DNA of 64,000 bases from a virus, in the IMG/VR virus record IMGVR_UViG_3300027759_000045, positions 62,001 through 126,000 of that record, one strand, 5' to 3'. The translations under genes were made by a program, and so were the position numbers. The notes under the pieces were generated by a model. It did not search any database and had not been told where the DNA came from. It worked only from the letters and a program-made list of their open reading frames with translations. Shown piece by piece: positions 57,144 to 64,000 of the stretch. Each line of letters begins with the position of its first letter. Within the stretch, counting starts at the first letter, position 1.

Positions 57144-57814
57144 TTTTTTTAGGAACAAGCACAAACTTAGAAGTTCCTTTGCGTATCTGCCAGCTAAGTA
57201 ATATACCAGTGGCCGGTATTGTCGATAGTGATTACTATGGAAACACTGACAAAAAAAATGGTGTAGAAATCATCGGCAGTGAACATTCATTTGATTTTGA
57301 TGCGGCCCGAGATCAATTTGATTTTTTCATTGGACAATCATACTCTACTCAAGATCAGAGGTCTAGAAAAAAGAGATTAGATTACATATCAATAATTAAC
57401 CACCATAATCTAAATTGTGCAACTCTGATCCATCCCGGTAGCGAAATATATGATGGGGTAGAAATAGGACCAGGTTGCTTGATTGGGTTTTGTGCCGGCA
57501 TTTCTCACCATGTTACCATTGGCGCTCACTCTCGTCTTGACAGTTTTTCAATAATCGGACACCATGTAGAAATAGGAGATAATTGTTATATAAACTCGTA
57601 TAGTATGATTTCTACTAATACCATTATCAAAGACAATGTATCGATCATGCCAGGCGCGGCAATTTTACGAACTGGAAAAAATCACACTGTTGTGGGCAAC
57701 GATGCAATTATTTATCCCAGAGTCACTGTTGCAAGAGATGTCGAACCCAGGGAAATAGTATCATTGGCAGGCAGCAATACAAGAAGAATTTATGGAGAAG
57801 TAATACGGTCATGA
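57131..57814 (+). CDS. NeuD/PglD-like sugar O- or N-acyltransferase
   Basis: A 227-residue protein. The N-terminal Rossmann-like part (MRPVIFLGTSTNLEVPLRIC) is followed by left-handed beta-helix hexapeptide repeats (IYDGVEIGPGCLIGF, VTIGAHSRLDSFSIIG, VEIGDNCYINSYSMIS) with candidate catalytic His in GISHHVTIG. NeuD-type enzymes acetylate sugars. It is ATGA-coupled to the next TauD-like gene. Confidence 0.82.
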   Translation: MRPVIFLGTSTNLEVPLRICQLSNIPVAGIVDSDYYGNTDKKNGVEIIGSEHSFDFDAARDQFDFFIGQSYSTQDQRSRKKRLDYISIINHHNLNCATLIHPGSEIYDGVEIGPGCLIGFCAGISHHVTIGAHSRLDSFSIIGHHVEIGDNCYINSYSMISTNTIIKDNVSIMPGAAILRTGKNHTVVGNDAIIYPRVTVARDVEPREIVSLAGSNTRRIYGEVIRS

Positions 57815-58707
57815 AAATAGAACTAGATAAAAATGGATGGACTTCGATCATTACCGGCATCGATTTACGTTCTGCTTCACAGCAAGAGATGAACACCATA
57901 GCTTGGTTAGCCGCTAAAGACACTGTGGTTGTAATTCGCAATCAACATCTTTTTCCAGGCGACGAAGTTGACATCTGTGAAAGAATTGGTGTGTGTGAGC
58001 AACTTGCGCTGCCGGATGCTCCGACTCAAGGCACAAAATTTGTAGAAGGCGGATGTGGGAAAATTGTTAGAGTCGGCGGGGGCAATCATCACGGCGGGGT
58101 GGCCGGAGTGTTTGAACATGTGAGTGACATGGATTGGCACAGTAATCGAACTGGCGACGAGGCTAGGGATCCGTTGATTTGGCTGTATGGCGTCAAAGAC
58201 TCACAAGGCAGTAGGACCAGTTGGATCAACAACATCATGAGCTATCAGGATCTTGACCAAGAGCTCAAAGAACAAATCAAAGATTTAAAACTAGTAATGG
58301 GGTTTGACGCAAAAGTAATCTCTGAAGACACTTACTCAATCACCGCTCGAGATTCAAATGCCATCAATAATAACTGGCATCCAAATTTAATACACACCAA
58401 TCAGGCCGGTGTCACAGGCATGTTTTTTTCGTTTTTGCAAATTCATCAGATTCTGGGATTTGACAAAGACAAAAGTGATGCTCTAATTCAAAAATTACGA
58501 CTACATGTTGAGCAAGAAAAATACACATATCACCATGACTGGCAAGATGGTGATATTGTGTTGAGTGAACAATGGTTAAGTATTCACAAAAGATGGCGCT
58601 GTGAAAATATTCAAAATCGAGTGGTGCATCGTATTGCTCTTAATTTTAATCACTGCGACATTTCTAGGACAGTAGCAAGAACACCAGAAGAATTTATAAA
58701 AATATAA
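57811..58707 (+). CDS. TauD-like 2OG-Fe(II) dioxygenase homologue (HxN variant)
   Basis: A 298-residue paralogue of the gene at 24.8 kb. DMDWHSNRTG replaces the WHxD motif (Asn for Asp), DSQGSRTSWINNIMSYQDL is nearly the same as in the paralogue, and NRVVHRIALNF supplies the distal His and Arg. Substrate unknown. Its linkage to an acyltransferase and desaturases suggests action on a lipid or glycan (inference). Confidence 0.75.
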   Translation: MKIELDKNGWTSIITGIDLRSASQQEMNTIAWLAAKDTVVVIRNQHLFPGDEVDICERIGVCEQLALPDAPTQGTKFVEGGCGKIVRVGGGNHHGGVAGVFEHVSDMDWHSNRTGDEARDPLIWLYGVKDSQGSRTSWINNIMSYQDLDQELKEQIKDLKLVMGFDAKVISEDTYSITARDSNAINNNWHPNLIHTNQAGVTGMFFSFLQIHQILGFDKDKSDALIQKLRLHVEQEKYTYHHDWQDGDIVLSEQWLSIHKRWRCENIQNRVVHRIALNFNHCDISRTVARTPEEFIKI

Positions 58708-58720
58708 TAAGGGATTTAAA

Positions 58721-59458
58721 ATGAAAAATCGAAAACAATTGCCTTGTTTTGGTTATCTTAAAGATCATGTGGTTGACATTGCTTCGTTGGCCAGTTACCT
58801 TGATGATCACAGTATACTGGATATACAGCAGTACAATGATATCAGGCTCAGTGCTGACAGTGACATGAAAACGTATATCAGCATCAATGAAGACTGTTAC
58901 AATAACTTTTTTAAAGATGCTGACGAACCCGGCTTGGAAAGTTTGAAATTTAGGCAAATAGCATTGACCAAATTTGACACCACCAAGGCTTTGCAAAACA
59001 ACAATACTTCTCCTGATACATTTTTTAATCGGCTAAAGCGACGAGATCCAAATCACAAAAATTATATACCGCATGCCGACGAATTGAATTATGGCGAGAG
59101 AAACGAACTAGTAGCAGGTGAACTTGCAAAAGTTTTAGATCTTTTCAAGTCACAACTTACCAGAGCAAGATTGACGTACATTGCAGCCGGGCATGATATA
59201 AAGCCTCATGTGGATCATGATCCAAGTTATGTAACTCGCTATCATATCCCAATCATTACTCATCCCGGTGTTATTATGCACATGGAACGCCAAGGCAAGC
59301 AATATTCCATGCACATGCCAGCAGATGGTAGAATTTATTTTTTCAACACTGGAGTAAAGCATTGGGTCACAAATCAATCCCCTGTTGACCGGCTGCACCT
59401 AATCATTGACGTACACGGTCAGTCAGAGTTGGAAAGTCTAGTGAGCTTAGACGAGTGA
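58721..59458 (+). CDS. Aspartyl/asparaginyl hydroxylase-like protein
   Basis: A 245-residue protein. AGHDIKPHVDHDPSYVTRYH gives H-x-D near residue 163, and FFNTGVKHWVTNQSPVDRLH gives distal His and Arg, as in the Asp/Asn hydroxylase family. The N-terminal 100 residues are specific to this protein. It is 1 nt from the first desaturase gene, so the three may form one unit. Confidence 0.75.
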   Translation: MKNRKQLPCFGYLKDHVVDIASLASYLDDHSILDIQQYNDIRLSADSDMKTYISINEDCYNNFFKDADEPGLESLKFRQIALTKFDTTKALQNNNTSPDTFFNRLKRRDPNHKNYIPHADELNYGERNELVAGELAKVLDLFKSQLTRARLTYIAAGHDIKPHVDHDPSYVTRYHIPIITHPGVIMHMERQGKQYSMHMPADGRIYFFNTGVKHWVTNQSPVDRLHLIIDVHGQSELESLVSLDE

Positions 59459-59459
59459 T

Positions 59460-60200
59460 ATGAAATTAGTAATGGACAACCGTAATACCACCATTGCCTA
59501 CTACGCTGGGGCTTTGGGATTGGCATATGCTATGTTCAACTGGGATTGGAATCTGTTTGTGATGGCACTGGCCATCCACTTTGTGCTGATTTCAATATTC
59601 AGTGCTGTCACACATAGATATTTTTCTCATCGTGCGTTTGCTGCCAACCCGCATGTGATGTGGTGCTTGGCTGCCTTGACTGTTTGTTACTCATATGCCA
59701 GTCCTATAAATTGGTCGTATCTACATCTAGCACACCATAGGTACGCCAATACTGAAAAAGACTCACATATCAAGGGACTGCGTGGGTTTTTAACTGCCAG
59801 CTATAAACTGCCAGACAAAAAGTTTTTGGTTCCGGGCCGTTGGTTTTCTAATCAACAACATCTGTTTTTGCACAACAATGCTGTGTTGTTTGTATTGGGA
59901 TTTGGGTTGCTATCTGCTTTGGTATCTATGGACTTTTTTGTGTGGGGATATCTGTTGCCCATATTCTTTTTGCATTTTGGACAAGGCTTTCACAAAACGT
60001 TTAGCCACAACAAAGACAGCGCAACCAATCATTGGTGGCTGGAATTTGTTGTCCCAATGGGCGGCGAGTGGCTGCATCACAAGCATCACGACATTGCATC
60101 CGATGCTAAATTCAAAAACAAGTGGTACGAATTTGACGCAGGCTGGTTGATTGTAAAAATGCTAAAACAGGACGGGGTAAATGCAAACGCTGCTTCGTAA
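59460..60200 (+). CDS. Membrane fatty-acid desaturase 1
   Basis: A 246-residue integral membrane protein with the three histidine boxes of acyl-CoA/acyl-lipid delta-9-type desaturases: HRYFSHRAF, HLAHHRYAN and GEWLHHKHHD. About four hydrophobic helices. These di-iron enzymes insert a double bond in fatty acyl chains. The gene overlaps desaturase 2 by 20 nt. Confidence 0.85.
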   Translation: MKLVMDNRNTTIAYYAGALGLAYAMFNWDWNLFVMALAIHFVLISIFSAVTHRYFSHRAFAANPHVMWCLAALTVCYSYASPINWSYLHLAHHRYANTEKDSHIKGLRGFLTASYKLPDKKFLVPGRWFSNQQHLFLHNNAVLFVLGFGLLSALVSMDFFVWGYLLPIFFLHFGQGFHKTFSHNKDSATNHWWLEFVVPMGGEWLHHKHHDIASDAKFKNKWYEFDAGWLIVKMLKQDGVNANAAS

Positions 60201-60930
60201 AATCCACTATTTCTTTTTTGTGCCTGTGATGCACATTGCGTTGCTGTTTGGCCTTTACAACACAAACTTTTGGTTGGTTGTTGCGTTGACTGTGCTGTTT
60301 TATTATCCTTTGCATAGTCTGGCCACAGTGATCGGCTACCATAAGCTACTGTCGCATCGGGCATTTGCACCCAAACCAGGTTTGGTCAAAACAGTGTCCT
60401 GGATGTCGATGTTGATGTTTTCTGGACAACCGCTGGCATGGGCAGCCACTCATCGGTTGCATCACAAATATTCTGACACTGATCAGGATCCGCACAGCCC
60501 AATTCATGGCAGACTTCATGCTTACTACACCTGGTTGGTGTCGTACAAAATGCCGGAGTCAGACAAGTTCATTGTCAAAGACCTGATCAAGGAACACCCT
60601 TGGATGTTGTCCATGTGGAAATACGAGAGTATTGCGCCTGCTGTGTTTTACGCTGTGTTGTTTGCCCTGAACACAACTCTGGCAACTGTGATACTGTTTG
60701 CGGCAATACTGTCGTTTCACAAAGGCATGTTGGTGAACATGATCAGTCACGATCCTTTGTTACCAGGACCAAACAAGTCCACGGATCGTGTTTGGTTGGC
60801 AAGATTACTATCTCCAACATTCTTGCACCGTGACCACCATCAGCACAGCAACAAATACGATTACACCAACAGTCAAGTGACTGACTACAGTGCGTGGTTT
60901 ATACAAGTATTTCTTGCCAAGAAAGTATAA
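60181..60930 (+). CDS. Membrane fatty-acid desaturase 2
   Basis: A 249-residue paralogue of desaturase 1. Boxes: YHKLLSHRAFAP, THRLHHKYSDTDQDP and FLHRDHHQHSNK. Hydrophobic helices flank them. Tandem desaturases with overlap suggest joint expression, perhaps to alter host membrane fluidity or to modify different positions. A perfect hairpin follows the stop. Confidence 0.85.
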   Translation: MQTLLRKIHYFFFVPVMHIALLFGLYNTNFWLVVALTVLFYYPLHSLATVIGYHKLLSHRAFAPKPGLVKTVSWMSMLMFSGQPLAWAATHRLHHKYSDTDQDPHSPIHGRLHAYYTWLVSYKMPESDKFIVKDLIKEHPWMLSMWKYESIAPAVFYAVLFALNTTLATVILFAAILSFHKGMLVNMISHDPLLPGPNKSTDRVWLARLLSPTFLHRDHHQHSNKYDYTNSQVTDYSAWFIQVFLAKKV

Positions 60931-60932
60931 CG

Positions 60933-60955
60933 CAAACTGATTAATGATCAGTTTG
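60933..60955 (+). terminator. Hairpin after the desaturase genes
   Basis: CAAACTGAT-TAATG-ATCAGTTTG is a perfect 9-bp stem. The U tract is weak, so termination strength is uncertain. Confidence 0.5.
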
Positions 60956-61058
60956 TTGACAATCTTGGCAAAGAACCAGTTGATAAATGGCCCTACAATG
61001 TAGTGTTGCGTAAAAACAACACTATATTCTGCTTAAAAAATAGACACTTTTTGCCCGG

Positions 61059-61087
61059 TTGACCCATAATTCCCATTTTGCTATAAT
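61059..61087 (+). promoter_or_regulatory. Sigma70-type promoter
   Basis: TTGACC (61059-61064), 17-bp spacer, TATAAT (61082-61087) with the same TTTTGC extended -10 as P1 at 43496-43524. Confidence 0.78.
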
Positions 61088-61118
61088 ACTTGTATTGTAA
61101 CTTAATTAGGAGCCAACT

Positions 61119-61508
61119 ATGCATACATACACAAAACAAGAACGCCTCAGCGATATCGACACTAACGACATTGGTGAACACATTGAAGACTTTGGTAACG
61201 AAACGCTAAACAAGGCGTTTGGCAAGTTCTGCATTATGGACGACGAAATGGCTCTCCACAATGTGCTGACAGACGAGATGGGCTACGATGATGACGAGGT
61301 AGACTCCAGCCACGTAGACATTGTGCAAAAAACAGTGGAAGAAACTCTTAAACAAGTTAACCTTGTGTTTAAGAACTTGGGCATTGCTTTGGAGTTTAAA
61401 GAAGCAGACATGGTGGAGTACACTGCCTACATGCTCACAGGCAAAGGCGACACAGAAGAAGACATGGGTGTACGCATCCGTAGGCTGGTTGACGGAAAAA
61501 CAGTTTAA
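61119..61508 (+). CDS. Unknown acidic protein (129 aa)
   Basis: A 129-residue acidic helical protein (DDEVDSSHVDIVQKTVEETL, LVFKNLGIALEFKEADMVEY). TTAGGAG ribosome site, own promoter. It precedes a MoxR/VWA pair that has a separate promoter. Function unknown. Confidence 0.65.
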   Translation: MHTYTKQERLSDIDTNDIGEHIEDFGNETLNKAFGKFCIMDDEMALHNVLTDEMGYDDDEVDSSHVDIVQKTVEETLKQVNLVFKNLGIALEFKEADMVEYTAYMLTGKGDTEEDMGVRIRRLVDGKTV

Positions 61509-61517
61509 CAGTATAAT
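61489..61517 (+). promoter_or_regulatory. Promoter before the MoxR-like gene
   Basis: TTGACG (61489-61494), 17-bp spacer, TATAAT (61512-61517), overlapping the end of the upstream gene. An AAGGAAG ribosome site follows. Confidence 0.7.
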
Positions 61518-61543
61518 ACATACATTAGCAACAAGGAAGCACT

Positions 61544-62629
61544 ATGTCAGATACCCGTACCGTTACCTCTACGCAGGCTCGCAAGAGTTTGTTAAAAGCA
61601 TTTAAAGTTAAACGCCCGCTGTTCCTTTGGGGTCCTCCCGGTATCGGTAAAAGTGAACTGGTAGAGGAACTTGCAAACGAACTAGGCGGTATCATGTACG
61701 ACTGCCGACTGGGACAGATGGAGCCCACAGACATTCGAGGCATTCCTTTTTACAATAAAGAAATCGGCAAGATGGACTGGGCACCTCCGATCGACTTGCC
61801 GGACGAGGAAACTGCCAGCCAGTATCCTATTGTAGTCTTGTTCTTAGACGAGATGAACAGTGCCGCAGGCAATGTACAGGCTGCCGCTTACCAACTTATT
61901 TTGAACCGTCGTGTAGGCAAGTATAAACTGCCGGACAATGTTGTTATGGTGGCCGCTGGCAACAGAGAAAGCGACAAAGGCGTTACCTATCGCATGCCTA
62001 CTCCGCTTGCCAATCGTTTCATCCACCAAGAGATGAAAGTGGACTTTGCCAGTTACCAGGCCTGGGCTGTTCAGCACAACATCCACAAAGACGTTGTGGG
62101 CTATTTGAGCTTTGCCAAACAGGACCTGTACGACTTTGACGCCAAGAGTGCCAGCCGTGCCTTTGCTACTCCGCGCTCGTGGACTTTTGTGAGCCAGTTG
62201 TTGGATGACGAGGACACAGACAACGACACATTGACCAACTTAATTGCCGGTACAATTGGCGAAGGTCTTGCTGTTAAATTTATGGCTCATCGTAAGATCA
62301 GTTCTAAACTGCCCAAGCCCGAGGACATTTTGTCAGGCAAGGTAACCGACCTGTCTGTTAAAGAAGTCAGTGCCATGTACAGTTTGGTTATCTCCATGTG
62401 CTATGAGCTCAAAGATGCAGTGGCCCGTAAAGTGCCAGACAAAGAGTTTCATAACATGTCCGACAACTTCCTGGGCTACATGATGAAGAACTTTGAGACA
62501 GAACTAGTTGTTATGGGTGCTCGTATTGCTCTTACCACGTACGACCTGCCATTCCAGCCTACCAAGCTGAAGAACTTTGACGAGTTCCATCAAAAGTACG
62601 GCAAGTACATTTTGCAAGCCAGATCTTAA
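61544..62629 (+). CDS. MoxR-type AAA+ ATPase
   Basis: A 361-residue protein. Walker A GPPGIGKSE near residue 30, Walker B VVLFLDEMN near 102, sensor 1 VVMVAAGNRE near 145, and PLANRF arginine finger near 165. MoxR ATPases act as chaperones for VWA/metal-binding partners. The partner is the next gene, 12 nt away. Such pairs occur in large phages. Confidence 0.88.
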   Translation: MSDTRTVTSTQARKSLLKAFKVKRPLFLWGPPGIGKSELVEELANELGGIMYDCRLGQMEPTDIRGIPFYNKEIGKMDWAPPIDLPDEETASQYPIVVLFLDEMNSAAGNVQAAAYQLILNRRVGKYKLPDNVVMVAAGNRESDKGVTYRMPTPLANRFIHQEMKVDFASYQAWAVQHNIHKDVVGYLSFAKQDLYDFDAKSASRAFATPRSWTFVSQLLDDEDTDNDTLTNLIAGTIGEGLAVKFMAHRKISSKLPKPEDILSGKVTDLSVKEVSAMYSLVISMCYELKDAVARKVPDKEFHNMSDNFLGYMMKNFETELVVMGARIALTTYDLPFQPTKLKNFDEFHQKYGKYILQARS

Positions 62630-62641
62630 TTAAGGAATTGT

Positions 62642-63949
62642 ATGAGCGCCAAAAAAGGTACCACCGCAGATTCTAAAGACAGCGACAAGTTTAAAGATCT
62701 CATTGGTAAAATGGATCCCAAACTGGATCGAGAAGTACGAGAAATCTTGACCACTGCTCGTGTGGGCCTGTTGCTAAAGGCCAGTTTCTTTGGTAACTTG
62801 GCAACTCGTTTAAAACTGGTCAACGCAGACGAGTGGTGTCCTACTGCCGCAACAGATGGACGTAATTTCTATTATAACTGTAAGTTTATTAAACTGCTCC
62901 GTCCCAAAGAAGTAGAATTCCTGTTTGGACACGAAGTGTTGCATTGTGTATATGACCACTTTGGACGTTGCGGAGAACGAGATCCCATGTTGTGGAATAT
63001 TGCAGACGACTATTGTGTAAATGGTGACTTGAAGAAGCACGGTGTCGGCGAGTTTATCACCAGTGTGCCTTGTTTATACGACAAAAAATATGAAGGTCTC
63101 TGCGCCGAGGAAGTGTACGATATCCTGTATGAGAAAGCAGACAAGATCGACATTGGCAAGTTGATGGACCAGATGATTGACGAGCACCTGGATGGCGAAG
63201 GCGATGACGACAGTGGCGGTTCAGGTGAGGAAGGTGAAGACGGAGACAAAAAAGGCAAGGGTCGTCCTAAACTGAGTGCCGAGGATCGTCAACAGATCAA
63301 GGACGAGATTAAAGAAGCTATGTTGTCGGCTGTGGCCGCAGATGCAGATGGCGCAGGCAACTTGCCCGCAGGCGTTCGTCGTATCTTAAAGGACTTGACA
63401 GAGCCCAAGATGAACTGGCGCGAACTGCTCCGCATGCAGTTAGAAAGCACTATTAAGAGTGACTATACCTGGATGAAAACCGGCCGTAAAGGCTGGGACA
63501 TGGATGCCATCATGCCCGGCATGAAGCTGGAGCCCATGATCGATATTGCAGTGGCAATTGACACGTCTGGATCCATTGGTGAAGCCATGTTGAAGGACTT
63601 CTTAAGTGAGATCCAAGGCATTATGGAATCGTTTCCAGCATACAAGATCCATGTTGTTAGCTTTGATACAGAAACTTATAATCCTGTGCAATACGATAGT
63701 GACAACTTGGACACAATCTGTGACTACGAGCCAGCAGGTGGCGGTGGCACAGATTTTGATTGTGTGTACCAGTATTTAAAACACAACGAGATTGAGCCCA
63801 AACGCTTGGTCATGTTCACAGACGGATACCCATATGGTAGCTGGGGCGACGAGAACTATACAGAAACTGTGTTCATCTTGCATGGTACTAGAACTATTGT
63901 TCCTCCATTCGGGCAATATGCCTACTACGGTGAAGAAGAAGAAAATTGA
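62642..63949 (+). CDS. DUF2201/VWA-like protein with metallopeptidase-like motif
   Basis: A 435-residue protein. The N-terminal domain has FLFGHEVLHCVYDH, an HExxH-like zinc site typical of DUF2201. An acidic, Gly-rich linker covers residues 180-205. The C-terminal VWA-like domain has the MIDAS start DTSGS near 308 and MFTDGYPYG near 398. It likely works with the MoxR ATPase, perhaps remodelling a protein complex. Substrates are unknown. Confidence 0.85.
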   Translation: MSAKKGTTADSKDSDKFKDLIGKMDPKLDREVREILTTARVGLLLKASFFGNLATRLKLVNADEWCPTAATDGRNFYYNCKFIKLLRPKEVEFLFGHEVLHCVYDHFGRCGERDPMLWNIADDYCVNGDLKKHGVGEFITSVPCLYDKKYEGLCAEEVYDILYEKADKIDIGKLMDQMIDEHLDGEGDDDSGGSGEEGEDGDKKGKGRPKLSAEDRQQIKDEIKEAMLSAVAADADGAGNLPAGVRRILKDLTEPKMNWRELLRMQLESTIKSDYTWMKTGRKGWDMDAIMPGMKLEPMIDIAVAIDTSGSIGEAMLKDFLSEIQGIMESFPAYKIHVVSFDTETYNPVQYDSDNLDTICDYEPAGGGGTDFDCVYQYLKHNEIEPKRLVMFTDGYPYGSWGDENYTETVFILHGTRTIVPPFGQYAYYGEEEEN

Positions 63950-63961
63950 GGAGTGCCAGAA

Positions 63962-64000
63962 ATGATTGTTGTATTATTAATTACATTAGCAGTAGTGGTG
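63962..64000 (+). CDS. Start of a gene running off the window (partial)
   Basis: ATG 63962 opens a hydrophobic frame (MIVVLLITLAVVV) after a GAGGAG ribosome site. It likely begins a small membrane protein. Only 13 codons are visible. Confidence 0.45.
   Translation, partial: MIVVLLITLAVVV

Overview
The window reads as part of the genome of a large tailed, T4-type bacteriophage rather than a bacterial chromosome. The core genes are phage-like: a family B DNA polymerase, a gp45-type sliding clamp, a T4 RNase H-type exonuclease and a DsbA-like DNA-binding protein. Genes are packed with ATGA or TAATG overlaps, a large Ala/Pro-rich virion-like protein lies at the left edge, and a long tRNA array is present. 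No ribosomal proteins, rRNA or central metabolism genes are seen. Many promoters match the sigma70 consensus with 17-bp spacers. The leader of the RNA array resembles a proteobacterial rRNA operon leader, so the host is probably a proteobacterium. This host call is inference.

Layout. 0-5.7 kb: virion-like proteins, a Dps-like ferritin and a deaminase. 5.8-8.2 kb: a radical SAM/SPASM protein with two Fe(II)/2-oxoglutarate-type hydroxylases. 8.2-10.5 kb: two unknown reverse-strand genes. 10.5-15.3 kb: replication (DsbA-like, polymerase, clamp). 15.4-18.3 kb: a TGT/DpdA-like transglycosylase with two conserved companions. 18.3-31 kb: nucleotide-sugar and glycosyl genes interleaved with FolE, a ferredoxin, QueD and a lipoprotein. 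31-37.5 kb: QueE, SAM synthetase, two SGNH-like proteins, the RNase H-type exonuclease and a MazG-like protein. 37.4-40.2 kb: divergent and convergent glycosyltransferase-like genes.

40.6-49.3 kb and 53.9-54.4 kb: an RNA-rich region with 27 tRNA genes. They cover all 20 amino acids plus an initiator and all encode CCA. The region also holds a circularly permuted tmRNA, several unexplained structured RNAs and cargo genes set between tRNAs. 49.3-56.1 kb: a glycosyltransferase-like gene, an outer-membrane protein, and an AhpC / Bax-inhibitor / AhpD set. 56.2-60.9 kb: two TauD-like oxygenases, a NeuD-like acyltransferase, an Asp-hydroxylase-like protein and two fatty-acid desaturases. 61-64 kb: a MoxR AAA ATPase with a DUF2201/VWA partner.

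How the genes fit together. FolE, QueD and QueE make the early 7-deazaguanine intermediates and the DpdA-like protein could place a deazaguanine base into phage DNA. QueC is not seen in this window. MetK supplies SAM to radical SAM enzymes and methyltransferases, and an MTA/SAH-type nucleosidase can clear their by-products. The sugar genes could build a modified surface or virion glycan. The tRNA, tmRNA and rRNA-like control elements suggest the phage carries much of its own decoding and ribosome-rescue capacity. The most novel signals are the permuted tmRNA, the rRNA-operon-like leader around unknown structured RNAs, tRNA 3'-end duplications flanking cargo genes, and a recurring TAAATA box placed 5-7 nt before start codons of stand-alone genes.
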